A stretch of DNA of 32,472 nt from Eubacteriales bacterium. Lineage in GTDB: Bacteria; Bacillota; Clostridia; Monoglobales; UMGS1388. The notes under the pieces are model-generated. The model made no database searches and was not told where the DNA came from. It was given only the letters and a program-made list of their open reading frames with translations. A program made the translations under genes and the position numbers. The stretch spans positions 1 through 32,472 of the forward strand of contig JAQVYH010000018.1 of the NCBI GenBank assembly GCA_029004515.1, in the 5' to 3' direction. Position 1 is the stretch's first letter. Each line of letters starts with the position of its first letter. Of the stretch, positions 17,118 to 26,789 are shown piece after piece.

Positions 17118-17816
17118 TTATCCAATAAATTCGCTAATGAATCTCTTATAAGCAGCAACAGGATCATCGGCTGCTGTGATAGGTCTACCTACAACTATGT
17201 AGTCAGAACCAACTTCCTTTGCCTGCTCAGGAGTCATAACTCGTACCTGGTCACCAACATTGCCATCAGCAAAACGAACACCGGGAGTTACTGTGATAAA
17301 ATCATCACCGCAGATTTCATGAACCAAGCCAGCTTCAAGAGGTGAACATACAACACCATCAAGTCCTGCAAGCTTTGAGTTATGCGCATAGTGCATTACA
17401 ACCTCGTCAATAGGAACTGGAATAAGGAGTTCCTTCTCCATTCTTTCTTGACTTGTAGATGTGAGCTGTGTTACTGCAATAAGAAGCGGACGAGTACCAT
17501 CTTCTCTTGTAAGACCCTCGATAGCAGCCTCCATCATCGCTACCGTGCCTGCCGCATGGAGGTTGCACATATCAACATCAAGTCTTGACAATACAGCCAT
17601 TGACTTTTTAACTGTAATTGGAATGTCATGAAGTTTAAGGTCAAGAAAAATCTTATGACCTCTCTTTTTGATTTCCTTTACGATTTCAGGACCTTCTGAA
17701 TAATAAAGCTCCATACCAATCTTAACAAATGGTTTCTCTTCTGTGAAAAGGTCAAGGAATTCCATTACTGCCTTTTTGCTTGAAAAATCGCATGCTATAA
17801 TTACATCTTTACCCAT
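17118..17816 (-). CDS. pyrF: Orotidine 5'-phosphate decarboxylase
   Basis: A 232-residue TIM barrel that decarboxylates OMP to [15 protein letters not shown] begins the first strand. The catalytic Asp-Lys-Asp array is in [10 protein letters not shown] (about 57-66). The phosphate-binding loops are TPGVRF and YIVVGRPI. Its ATG lies within the last codons of pyrD (8-base overlap), with AGGAGG in the pyrD coding sequence. Confidence 0.96.
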   Translation of the reverse strand: MGKDVIIACDFSSKKAVMEFLDLFTEEKPFVKIGMELYYSEGPEIVKEIKKRGHKIFLDLKLHDIPITVKKSMAVLSRLDVDMCNLHAAGTVAMMEAAIEGLTREDGTRPLLIAVTQLTSTSQERMEKELLIPVPIDEVVMHYAHNSKLAGLDGVVCSPLEAGLVHEICGDDFITVTPGVRFADGNVGDQVRVMTPEQAKEVGSDYIVVGRPITAADDPVAAYKRFISEFIG

Positions 17817-18726
17817 TGTGTGCGCCTCCTATAATTTCACTTAATAAATTTATTCTGTATCTATCCATAACCTCTGGGAGATTATTTATTATATCTCTGC
17901 AAGCAAAAGGATTAACAAGGTTAGCCGCACCAACCTGAACAGCTGTTGCACCGGCAAGCATAAATTCAATTACATCCTCTGCTGTGGACACACCGCCCAT
18001 TCCGATAATAGGAATGTTAACGGCCTCATAAACCTGATATACCATTCTAAGTGCAATAGGCTTGATTGCAGGACCTGAAAAGCCACCCATCTTATTTGCA
18101 ACAACTGGCTTTTTGCGATTAAGGTCAATTCTCATACCAAGCATTGTATTGATAAGAGAAATTCCATCAGCACCTGCCCCTTCGCAAGCCTTTGCGATAG
18201 AAACTATATCCGTTACATTAGGTGTAAGTTTAATAAACACAGGCTTGGTTGTAACCTTTTTAACTGCCTCTGTAACCTGCGCTGCTGCCTCAGGCGATGT
18301 ACCAAAGCTCATGCCGCCGCCGTGAACATTAGGACAGCTGATATTAACCTCAAACCAGCCAATTTGTTCTTCACTATCAAGCATCTGACATGTATATACA
18401 TATTCATCAATTGAAAAGCCACTTACATTAGCCATAACAGGCTTGTTAAAGCATTCCCTCATCCTTGGTAGTTCTTCGGAGATAACCTTTTCAACACCCG
18501 GATTTTGAAGTCCTACAGAGTTAATAATACCACTTTCACACTCTGCAATTCTTGGTGTTGGGTTACCAAATCTCTTATCCTTTGTTGTACCTTTGAAAGA
18601 AAACGTTCCAAGGCAATTAATATCATAAAGCTCTGCAAACTCATATCCAAATCCGAATGTACCGCTAGCAGGGATAATAGGGTTATCAAGAGTTATGCCT
18701 GATAATTCAACATTTAATCTTCCCAC
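17809..18726 (-). CDS. pyrD: Dihydroorotate dehydrogenase, class 1B catalytic subunit
   Basis: A 305-residue FMN-binding TIM barrel that oxidises dihydroorotate to orotate. [19 protein letters not shown], the [11 protein letters not shown] catalytic-Cys segment (the 1B enzymes use Cys as base) and IIGMGGVST are visible. The partner pyrK directly upstream confirms the NAD-dependent heterotetrameric class 1B. The start is GTG, with AAGGAGG seven bases before it inside the end of pyrK (13-base overlap). Confidence 0.96.
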   Translation of the reverse strand: MGRLNVELSGITLDNPIIPASGTFGFGYEFAELYDINCLGTFSFKGTTKDKRFGNPTPRIAECESGIINSVGLQNPGVEKVISEELPRMRECFNKPVMANVSGFSIDEYVYTCQMLDSEEQIGWFEVNISCPNVHGGGMSFGTSPEAAAQVTEAVKKVTTKPVFIKLTPNVTDIVSIAKACEGAGADGISLINTMLGMRIDLNRKKPVVANKMGGFSGPAIKPIALRMVYQVYEAVNIPIIGMGGVSTAEDVIEFMLAGATAVQVGAANLVNPFACRDIINNLPEVMDRYRINLLSEIIGGAHNG

Positions 18727-19451
18727 GATATTTCCTCCTTAAGCATAACAGGTCCATCCTTGCAGATTCTCTTATAGCCTGTAAGGGTCTCACAGCTACA
18801 ACCCATACACGCACCAAAACCACAGCCCATTCTTTCTTCAAAACTCATCTGTCCTTCTGTTACAGATGCCCTGTAAATTGCCCTCAGCATTGGCTCAGGA
18901 CCACAGGAATAAAAATATGTATATTCAATATCTTTCATAGCTTCTGTTACAAAGCCCTTTATACCATAGCTTCCATCGACTGTTGTTACATAAACATCAG
19001 CACCGAGCCTTTTAAATTCCTCTTCATAGAAGATTTCATCCTGTGTATTAAAGCCGATTACAACAGATGGCTTTGTGCCATTTTCAACAAGCTTTTTACA
19101 AAGATTATACAAAGGTGGAACACCTACACCACCACCAACAAGCAATGGTTTTGCCCCGCTCTTTGTAAGGTCATAGCCGTTACCAAGACCTGTTAGGATA
19201 TCTAAAATTTGTCCTTCCCTCATTGTGGCAAGCTGCTCAGTACCCCTACCTATAGCTTTATAAATAAGTGTAAGGCTTTCACCGTCATAATCACAAACAG
19301 AAATAGGTCTTCTTAAAAACAACCCATCAAGCTGAATATTAACAAACTGCCCGGATGCGCTTATATGAGAAGTGTCGCCCTTAAGGACCATCCTATATAC
19401 AGATTTTGCTATTTCTTTATTACTTATAATTTCAAAAAGTGATTGCTTCAC
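18714..19451 (-). CDS. pyrK: Dihydroorotate dehydrogenase electron-transfer subunit
   Basis: A 245-residue ferredoxin-reductase-like protein that passes electrons from PyrD to NAD+. FAD binds at LRRPIS (46-51) and NAD at GGGVGVPP. The [2Fe-2S] ligands are Cys210, Cys215, Cys218 and Cys230 in GCGFGACMGC...RIC. I place the start at the GTG at 19451, because AAAGGAG lies eight bases upstream of it; the GTG at 19460 overlaps that site. Confidence 0.95.
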   Translation of the reverse strand: MKQSLFEIISNKEIAKSVYRMVLKGDTSHISASGQFVNIQLDGLFLRRPISVCDYDGESLTLIYKAIGRGTEQLATMREGQILDILTGLGNGYDLTKSGAKPLLVGGGVGVPPLYNLCKKLVENGTKPSVVIGFNTQDEIFYEEEFKRLGADVYVTTVDGSYGIKGFVTEAMKDIEYTYFYSCGPEPMLRAIYRASVTEGQMSFEERMGCGFGACMGCSCETLTGYKRICKDGPVMLKEEISWED

Positions 19452-19468
19452 AATCTGCACTCCTTTGT

Positions 19469-20698
19469 CTAAAAATCAAAACTACTGTCTTGGTATGCAA
19501 CCCTACCATCACAAACAGTAAGCATGCATTTGCCAAACACCTTTTCGCCCTGGAAAGGTGTACTTCTTCCCTTTGATAAAAAATCATCAGGATTAATTGT
19601 ATATTCACTACCTAAATCATAAACACAGAAGTTTGTGTTTTCATCAAAGTCAAGGTTAAATCTATTTCTAGGATTGATACTCATAAGCTTAACAAGCTTT
19701 TCAAGCGTAATAATACCTGTCTTTACAAGATGTGTATAAAGCACCGAAAAGGCTGTTTCAATGCCCACTACACCCATTGCGCTCTTTTCAAGACCTTTGG
19801 ACTTTTCTTCAACTGAATGAGGCGCATGGTCAGTAGCAATCATATCAATTGTGCCGTCCTTAATCCCCTCAATAAGTGCAAGTCTGTCCTCATCACTACG
19901 GATAGGAGGATTCATCTTAAAGCGGCCTTCTTCCTGTATCATCATATCATTAAGCACAAGATAGTGCGGACCAGTCTCACAGGTTATATTAACACCCTCT
20001 GCCTTTGCCTTGCGGATAATTTCTACGCTTTCCTTTGTTGATATATGGCACACGTGGTATTTGCAACCTGTCTTCTTGACAAGCTCTATATCACGGGCAA
20101 TCATCTGCCATTCACTTTCGGAGCATATCCCTCTATGACCATTTATCTTTGCATACTCCCCATCGTGAATATATCCACCATTAAGAAGTGAATTAACCTC
20201 GCAATGGGCAGAAATTATTCCATCAAGGCTTTTAACCCTTTTCATAAGGTCAATCATCATATCATCAGATTGAACCCCTCGTCCATCGTCAGAAAATCCA
20301 ACAACAAATGGAGCCATTCCTTCGATATCGGCAGGCTGTTCTCCCCTTTCACCAATAGTAAGTGCTCCATATGGATGCACTCTTATCTTGGCATCTTTAT
20401 CTATTATATCAAGCTGGATTTTGAGGTTTTCTACACTATCAGGAACAGGATCAAGATTAGGCATAGAGCACACATCGGTATAGCCACCTCGTGCAGATGC
20501 ATATGTTCCGTCAGCGATAGTTTCCTTATACGAAAAACCCGGCTCTCGGAGATGAACATGAACATCGGCGAAACCGGGAAATACTATATATTTATAATTG
20601 GAATCATTTTTAGAAACACCTATATCGTTGAAATAGCAGAAAAACATATCTTTATCCTTTAAAGTATCTATTGTAATATTGTCAGTACAAACAGACAT
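19469..20698 (-). CDS. pyrC: Dihydroorotase
   Basis: A 409-residue amidohydrolase that closes carbamoyl-aspartate to dihydroorotate. The metal-binding motifs are DVHVHLREPG (His47, His49), SAHCE, CHIST and ATDHAPHS. NPPIR and the N- and C-terminal beta-sandwich pieces fit the class I enzyme. AAAGGAG precedes the ATG. It is the first gene of the pyr operon, 24 bases after the predicted transcription start. It ends in TAG. Confidence 0.95.
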   Translation of the reverse strand: MSVCTDNITIDTLKDKDMFFCYFNDIGVSKNDSNYKYIVFPGFADVHVHLREPGFSYKETIADGTYASARGGYTDVCSMPNLDPVPDSVENLKIQLDIIDKDAKIRVHPYGALTIGERGEQPADIEGMAPFVVGFSDDGRGVQSDDMMIDLMKRVKSLDGIISAHCEVNSLLNGGYIHDGEYAKINGHRGICSESEWQMIARDIELVKKTGCKYHVCHISTKESVEIIRKAKAEGVNITCETGPHYLVLNDMMIQEEGRFKMNPPIRSDEDRLALIEGIKDGTIDMIATDHAPHSVEEKSKGLEKSAMGVVGIETAFSVLYTHLVKTGIITLEKLVKLMSINPRNRFNLDFDENTNFCVYDLGSEYTINPDDFLSKGRSTPFQGEKVFGKCMLTVCDGRVAYQDSSFDF

Positions 20699-20728
20699 AT
20701 TTGTTCTCCTTTCAGCATTTATCTATGA

Positions 20729-20758
20729 TATGATATCATAACAACCCTAAAATGTCAA
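20729..20758 (-). promoter_or_regulatory. Sigma-A promoter of the pyr operon with overlapping palindrome
   Basis: Minus strand TTGACA (20753-20758), 17-base spacer, TATCAT (20730-20735) preceded by TGA (extended -10). A perfect 12-bp palindrome TATGATATCATA (20729-20740) covers the -10, so a repressor could bind there. The leader is only about 24 nt, leaving no room for a PyrR-type attenuator. Confidence 0.75.
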
Positions 20759-20799
20759 TGACTTTGCCTAAGTTTTAACACATCAAAAGAGCTGTCTCA

Positions 20800-20823
20800 T
20801 ATAATAAAAATGGTACTATTTTT
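20800..20823 (+). promoter_or_regulatory. -10 element and imperfect palindrome before the SOD-like gene
   Basis: TATAAT lies at 20800-20805 with no convincing -35. It is followed at once by an 18-bp dyad, AAAAATGGTACTATTTTT (20806-20823, one mismatched pair). A dyad at the transcription start suggests repressor control. Confidence 0.4.
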
Positions 20824-20843
20824 ATGAAAGGGATATGATATAA

Positions 20844-21305
20844 ATGAAATTTTTCGCAAATAATTTTGCTATTGCTAATATAAGCGGTAGCAAAGATTAT
20901 CCAACTATTAGGGGAAAAGTATCATTCATTCAAAGAAAAAACAGTGTTTTAGTCATGGCTAATATTCATGGTCTACCATATAGCAAAGAGAAGTGTAAAG
21001 AAGATATTTTGGCATTTCATATACACGAGGGAGAATCCTGTGATGGTAGTATAAAAGAACCTTTTTCTGAGACTAAAGGACATTATAACCCACAAGGTTG
21101 CCCTCACCCATATCACCCGGGAGATATGCCTCCGCTATTTTCCAACAGCGGTTATGCATTTTTAAGTTTTCTTACAGACCGCTTCTCCGTTGATGAAATC
21201 ATCGGCAAAACAGTTGTAATACACAAAGGGACTGACGATTTCAGATCACAACCGTCAGGAGACAGTGGCGAAAAAATTGCCTGTGGCGAAATTAGTCAAC
21301 AATAA
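20844..21305 (+). CDS. Cu/Zn superoxide dismutase-family protein
   Basis: A 153-residue protein with the Cu/Zn-SOD beta-barrel pattern. All metal ligands align: His59 and His61 (FHIHEG), bridging His80 (KGHYNP), His88, His91 and Asp94 for zinc (HPYHPGD), and His127 (VIHKGTDD). Cys66 and Cys147 could form the family disulfide. The active-site Arg of classic enzymes is Lys144 here (GEKIACG). There is no signal peptide, unlike most bacterial Cu/Zn-SODs, so it should be cytosolic. AAAGGG precedes the ATG. Activity as a dismutase is likely but unproven. Confidence 0.88.
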   Translation: MKFFANNFAIANISGSKDYPTIRGKVSFIQRKNSVLVMANIHGLPYSKEKCKEDILAFHIHEGESCDGSIKEPFSETKGHYNPQGCPHPYHPGDMPPLFSNSGYAFLSFLTDRFSVDEIIGKTVVIHKGTDDFRSQPSGDSGEKIACGEISQQ

Positions 21306-21714
21306 AAATGCCATAGGTGCAAATTGCACTACAGATAATTCCCTCAGCTAGCATAACACGAAAAAAGAGCTATTAACGAAACAAGTCTTTTTTACTATGA
21401 AAGATGTTATGTTCTAGTTTATGTCAAGGCTGTTCAGCAGTGAATATTAGTGGCTCTCTTAAAGGGAGCTGTCAACGAAGTTGACTGAGGGATTGTTATG
21501 AACCAATCCTCCCGCCACCTTCGATGTTCCCCTCCTTTACACAAGGAGGGCTTTCACTGTTTTACTAAACTAATGTACTTTGAGCCTAACAAGAACGTAA
21601 ACTTGTCCTATGTTAGCGTTTTATCATAAAAACTTTTATATACAAACTATACTTTTGAATTCCGTTTTTTACACAAACGCAAGAATTAAACAAAAAAACT
21701 TTGTTTGTATATGC
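21306..21714. other. 409-base intergenic region rich in inverted repeats
   Basis: I see no gene. It holds GTGCAA-A-TTGCAC just after the SOD-like gene and a loose stem at about 21353-21412 (CATAACA/TGTTATG with an inner A6GA/TCT6). An ATTCCCTCAGCTAGC stretch near 21341 resembles one end of the hairpin element described next. The compact hairpin element itself lies at 21452-21551. CTAACA/TGTTAG and ATATACAAAC/GTTTGTATAT pairs lie before the oxidoreductase stop. Confidence 0.6.
21452..21551 (+). repeat. Gene-less copy of the DUF559-associated palindromic element
   Basis: It begins with GGCTCTCTT/AAGGGAGC (21452-21469), then GTCAAC-GAA-GTTGAC (21471-21485) and CTGAGGGATTG. It ends with CCCTCCTT-TACAC-AAGGAGGG (21530-21550). 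The same order of hairpins flanks the DUF559 gene at 31661-32109, with CTGAGGGATTG and CACCTTCGA/CCCCTTCGA matching. Here only ~35 bases replace the gene. Outer CAGTGAA (21438) and TTCACTG (21553) extend the inverted symmetry. Confidence 0.8.
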
Positions 21715-22911
21715 TTATTCAAGTTCCTTTTCGTGTAAAATAACACCATTTTTTCTTAACTCTTCTTGCAACATTTCTACATCAAGACTTGAGAAGTCGT
21801 CCGTCATAGCTGCAGCTATTCCAGCTGCCTGTCCTGTTACAGCACAACACGGAATTACTCTCATAATATCCCACATTATTTCATTTACTGAAGTACATCT
21901 GCCAGCTACAATTAAATTTTTAACTGTTTTGCTATATAGAGTCCTGAATGGTACTTCGTAAATAGGTCCTCTTCTTTTCCAATTTGACACCATACCTACT
22001 GAATCATTAAATTCCTTATGCACTTCATCATGAGAAAGCATGTATTCACCAACAATTTTTCTGGTCATTCTTATTTGTGGTATTGTAGCCATAGTTACAG
22101 GCCAATAAGTTTCATCATCTTCCCTTTTAGATAAAAAATGATTCATTGTAGAAGTGTGTGACATAATCATCATTTCAGAAAGCTCTTTTCCATCAAGTCC
22201 TAAAAATCTTCTGTTGTTTAATACCTCAATCTTATTTTCTTCTGTTTTATCTTCATCTGGGACGTCTGCAAATCCCACCATATTTAAATTATAACCTTTT
22301 AGTCCGCATGAATAATACCATGCGGCAAGAACATTTCCTTGCTTAAAAGTTATTGTGGGCACATCACCAAGCTTTGCAACATCACAATCGCCTGTTGCAT
22401 CAACAACGCTCTTAACTCCATAGCCCACCCTTCCTGATTTATTTTCAACAATTATACAATCTATTTTATCATTATTTTTATATACAGATGTTACATATGT
22501 ACCATACAAAATGTCAACACCCTCATTCACCAAAAGTTGTTCAGCAAGTATAGCAAAAACCTGTGGATTATATCTAACCTCAAATCTTTTATCTTTTTCA
22601 GTTCTTGTTCCTTCGCCATCAAGCCAATTTTCAGGGTATCTATCCTCTGCACCATATTTTATTGAAAGTTTGAGCAGTTCTTCTGCTATACCAAAAGACA
22701 CTTGTTTGCCCTTTCCATCACACAATGGCAAATATATTGTAACAATTCCTGCCGTAGCAAGTCCACCAAGCATAAATTGTTTTTCTATTAAAAGAGTTCT
22801 TTTGCCTTGTCGCGTTGAAGCAAGAGCCGCAGAAATCCCTGCAAATCCCCCGCCACAAACAACAACATCATAATTGTCAATTATTTTAGTAAGCAACTTT
22901 TCTTCAATCAT
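21715..22911 (-). CDS. FAD-dependent oxidoreductase (glycan-cluster type)
   Basis: A 398-residue flavoprotein with the N-terminal Rossmann motif VVVCGGGFAGISAAL (about 16-30) and EKQFMLGGLATAG. A conserved VDATGDCDVAKL lies in the middle and a C-terminal NLIVAGRCTSVNEIMWDIMRVIP...GQAAG FAD-binding segment closes the fold. This is the FAD_oxidored family often found beside polysaccharide lyases and hydrolases in gut bacteria. The reaction is not established. AAAGGGG lies before the ATG. It is the last gene of the glycan cluster, 20 bases after the lyase. Confidence 0.85.
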   Translation of the reverse strand: MIEEKLLTKIIDNYDVVVCGGGFAGISAALASTRQGKRTLLIEKQFMLGGLATAGIVTIYLPLCDGKGKQVSFGIAEELLKLSIKYGAEDRYPENWLDGEGTRTEKDKRFEVRYNPQVFAILAEQLLVNEGVDILYGTYVTSVYKNNDKIDCIIVENKSGRVGYGVKSVVDATGDCDVAKLGDVPTITFKQGNVLAAWYYSCGLKGYNLNMVGFADVPDEDKTEENKIEVLNNRRFLGLDGKELSEMMIMSHTSTMNHFLSKREDDETYWPVTMATIPQIRMTRKIVGEYMLSHDEVHKEFNDSVGMVSNWKRRGPIYEVPFRTLYSKTVKNLIVAGRCTSVNEIMWDIMRVIPCCAVTGQAAGIAAAMTDDFSSLDVEMLQEELRKNGVILHEKELE

Positions 22912-22931
22912 TATATTTTCCCCTTTACTGA

Positions 22932-25394
22932 TTATTTCACGATTGGTTTCATTGAATCAAGGCTTTCCCATACAAAAGTACGAACCTCATACTCTTGCAT
23001 ATTTTCCTTTGTTGGTGGGATATATACATAATCCGCATTAGAAGTTGTGACTACATCAACAAGAGTATTAGTTGCCTTGTAATAATACGCATGGATATAT
23101 ATACTACCTGCTGACTGGAAGGTCGCTTTGAATGTTTTACCCTGTGATTTATTAACATTGACACTAATCTTAACACTATTTTCATCAGCGCTTATGATAT
23201 TTACACCTGAATCGGCCTTAAGTAGCCCGCCAACAGGAACACAAACTTCAACCGTCACGATGCCGGTGTTTGCCATAGTTGGGTCAGATACTGCAATCTC
23301 AACCTCACCATTATTATTCTTCACCATAACTGAAGACTGACTATCACTTGTAATAATATCAGCACTTCCTCCATTACTAAAGAAATTAGCCGCAACTATG
23401 CCAAGACTTTTTTCCTTTACAGCGTGGATTGAATCGGTTTTAGCAATAATTTCAATATCAGGATTCGTATTATACTCTGCGGTCTGATCAGCTGAATATG
23501 TTGGTAGCAATACATATGAATAGCCCTGATTGTCAGGATTAGCACCGTGGTCGTACCACATAGTCATATAGTATCTTGATTCTTTATAATTATAATTCCA
23601 AGGGATTTCATACAGACCATAATTTGTACCATCACGAAGTTCTCTTAACGCTTTGATATTACTACCTTCAGGGAAATAATAACCCACATTGGAATTATCC
23701 ACATTACCCTGAATATTAATCCACTCTGGAGCGATATTTTTCTCTGTTCCAATTTGCCTTTGATCAAGCTCTCCGTCAATATATATCTCGTTTGTGCCAC
23801 TAGAGTTAAGCTTGCGGCTATCAACAACAGACTCAATTGTTCTATTATCTGTGCTAGAAATACCACTACCAAGGCATACTACCTCATCATCAAACATAAA
23901 CCAACTCTTTTTTGCCTCAAGAGTTGTATTATACTGACTAAGGTGCATACCTACAGATGAATATTTATCATCAACAGTTGATCCGCCAACCCAATTGTAC
24001 GCATTGTACGCCGCAGCACCATCACTTTGACTACGAACTATTGTATCAAGAGTTATACCGGGAAGTCTGTATCTATTAATAGTTGTCCAAAAATGGTCAG
24101 CAAACTGCTCCATATCATCGGTATAAAGATATACCATACCCGAGCCTGTGTACCATGCAGTACCGTTGCCATCATTTGCCTCATAGAAACCTGCCTTTTT
24201 TGATGACATACTTACCCCAAGTCCCCAGCCATTGCGAAGATGAACAGCCTTTGCCATATTTGTTGAAATCATACTTTTAATAAGCTCATCCGCTGGCTGA
24301 ACATCATCATCCTTGCATACTTCATCCGCAAGACGAAGGATATCAACAGGTAGGTCAGTATCAAAAAAGCTATCGTATTTATCTTCATTAACCCACTTTT
24401 TAATTATACTCTTAAACTGAGCATTATAAGGCTCAGGAGAAAACTGGGTCATTCGCACAATAAATTGCATTGCCTGATGGCCTATTCTATGGGAGCTTCT
24501 TGATACTGGAGAGCCTATTTCTCTGCCTCTTACCATATCCATCATCTCTCCACGATAGATATATGGAACATAAGAATTAAGGGCAATTTCATATATATTT
24601 GAAAGACTCTCGTCAGTTATTTCATAGTCTGTTCCATACAGCATCCCAACAGACTCGCAAAGTTCACGCATGAGGGATTTTCCGTATCCACCATTATATG
24701 CAATGTTAGCATGCTGAATAAACGAACCATCAGTATAGTAGCCGTCGCCTGATGTAACATATCTATAAATAGGCTTCATACCATTTACAGCGTGATTAAT
24801 CTTGTCAGCGTTCTTTCCCACAACACCACGAAGGAGGATTGCCTGACAATCCCACATCTTGTTTGCTGCGGTAAAACCAACATCAGGATTGTGCTTATCA
24901 ATTGCTGCCATATATCCGTCTATAACCGCCTGTGGAACTAACTCATAAATAAGAGAGATTGTATTACAAATAGTAGTTGGTGAGCCAAACTCCCAACCCC
25001 AGAAAAAGCCTTTGGTTGAATTGACGCTATAAGCATTTTGTCCAAGCTTGGTAAATGCCTCGACTGCCAGATCACCCATTTCTTGATTACCTTGATACTT
25101 TGAGCCATTGGTTGCATATGCAAGAGCGATATTTTGAACATGGTCGAGATACCCGGTATTTGTACTATAGGATGTGCTTGACTTGATCGAATCTCTTGAA
25201 GCTTCTGCTGCAGCATCTATCTGTGCGATTCTCTGGGCATAAATATTATCAAGAGGATTGTAGTTTATACCGCCTGTAAGCTGCCCTTTCCTGTTTTCTC
25301 TTAATATATCAAACTCATCACTTGGCACATAGGCAGAAACAGTTTCAAAGGAAACCTTTTCACTATCAGAAATCTCACCAATGCCGTTATACGC
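22932..25394 (-). pseudogene. Catalytic half of an amber-interrupted PL8 polysaccharide lyase
   Basis: Read in frame after the TAG at 25395-25397, this part has 820 codons. The PL8 alpha-toroid starts near the DEFDILR segment. It has FFWGWEFGSP (the aromatic patch), TAANKMWDC (the catalytic-Asn region), DGSFIQHANIAYNGGYG with the catalytic His and Tyr, and MVRGREIGSP with the Arg/Glu pair. The beta-sandwich domains follow. PL8 enzymes cleave hyaluronan, chondroitin or xanthan by elimination. The first GTG at 25328 has no ribosome site and no signal peptide follows it, so independent production of an exported enzyme is unlikely. No other lesion is seen. Confidence 0.88.
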
Positions 25395-25397
25395 CTA
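25395..25397 (-). other. In-frame amber codon splitting the PL8 gene
   Basis: The minus strand reads GCC TAG GCG at codon 460 of a 1280-codon frame. Both sides stay in the same frame and make continuous domain sequence (SVYA before, AYNGIGE after). A single substitution, a sequencing error or programmed readthrough are all possible. LysR and pyrC in this window end in TAG, so TAG is a normal stop here. Confidence 0.9.
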
Positions 25398-26774
25398 GGC
25401 ATATACCGAGTGTGCGCCAACTGGTAAATCAGTATACTTAAGAGTATAGGGCGCCTCATCACATACACCAATTAAAGAATCGTCAGAGTAAAACTCAACC
25501 TTTGTTATAGTTGTATTATCACAGAAAGCATCTGCTGATAAATACACAGGATAATCCTGAGGGATTTTTGTATTTGCATAAGGAGTAAGGAGTGTAACTG
25601 TCGGTGTTGTGACAGGCTCTCTTACTACATCACTCATTGTAGCAACAGAAATATCTCCTTTTGCGTTGTCCACATCCTGTGGCACTACCCTGATGCCAAC
25701 ATACTTACCAATTTCATTAGCTGAAAGAGTATATATTGATTTTAAATCAGAGCTGCTTGTTTCGGTTTTTAAAACAGTCACATTCTGTGATAAATATATA
25801 TCATCAGCTGAGCACCACTCTACAACCGAGCCTGATTCAGGGCTATTTGCAAAATATTTATAATTAGCAGTTAAAGTATAACCATCAATATTATAACCTT
25901 TAATATCAAGGTTGTAGGCAACAGGATTAATACCATCACCATAATACACCTTAACATCATCACAAGCCATCTGATATGCCTCGCTACCTGTGTCTGCAAA
26001 GAAACCTGCAGATGCAAGACGAGGCTGCGCCATAGTATAGCTACCTGATGAACCATTCGCTAAAAAGTTAAAGGTATGTTTGCTATCTGTCCAAGGCTTC
26101 ATATCAAGAAGAGTTTCACCATAATACATATCAATTGTTCTTGTAGGCATATGGATAACAAATCGTAGATATATCCATGGATTCTCTGCTGTGAGTGTAG
26201 TACCTGCTGTTGTGTTTCCTCTTGCCAAGGCAGACAACCACTCACTATTATAAGACATATCACCAGTTGATCTTATTGAAACCTGAGATAATATTTTTCC
26301 TCCTGATTGGAGGTTATAGCCAGAAAAAGTTGTATCACAAAGCTGATATCTAAGTGTTCCGCTGGTGGGCTTTTTAAGTCTTATTTCATGGGTTACAGTT
26401 CCCTGACTATAAGGCGCATCGAAATTTCTATAGACCCTAGACTTTTTACCATCAACCATAGTGGTGGCGCCTGTAGAAAGGAAGGTAGTATTATTAACCC
26501 CGTCGTCCTTCTCAAGGAAGTTTTCAGGATAATTTGCCATATTATAGCCAGTGGTGTTTTCTTTCTTAAAAACCCACTTGGTTACTGTATCCCTTTGCAA
26601 GAGCTTATGAGATGTATTGTCACCATTAACAACAGCAAACTCGCCTCTATCAAAAGACTCATATTCACCAATAAACTCCTGCATCTCCTCTTCTGGTATA
26701 TCTTCTTCACAAAATGCAGGAAGTGTACTAGTTATCAGTGACAGTGCTAATAAAACGCTTGCAAGCCTCTTCAT
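25395..26774 (-). pseudogene. Secreted N-terminal half of the PL8 lyase (ends at amber)
   Basis: 459 residues ending at TAG. A signal peptide occupies about 1-22 (MKRLASVLLALSLITSTLPAF). A concanavalin-like/CBM-type beta domain (about 50-275) precedes an Ig-like domain (about 285-390) and the start of a second Ig-like domain (about 395-459; TTITKVEFYSDDSLIG). That second domain continues after the stop. GGAGA lies eight bases before the ATG. If translation stops here, the product is an exported binding-type fragment without lyase activity. Confidence 0.85.
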
Positions 26775-26789
26775 TATTTACATCTCCAT

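Noticed and set aside
20699-20843. PyrR-dependent attenuator or riboswitch before pyrC
   Set aside because: The promoter lies 24 bases before the ribosome site region, leaving no space for an attenuator. No anti-terminator pairing was seen.
22932-25328. Independent polysaccharide lyase gene starting at the GTG at 25328
   Set aside because: There is no ribosome site or signal peptide, and the frame continues upstream through 22 sense codons to the amber codon and the N-terminal half. It is one broken gene.
25395-25397. Pyrrolysine or reassigned TAG as the general explanation
   Set aside because: TAG is the normal stop of the LysR gene and pyrC in this window, and a polysaccharide lyase is not a known pyrrolysine protein. 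Kept only as a locus-specific possibility.
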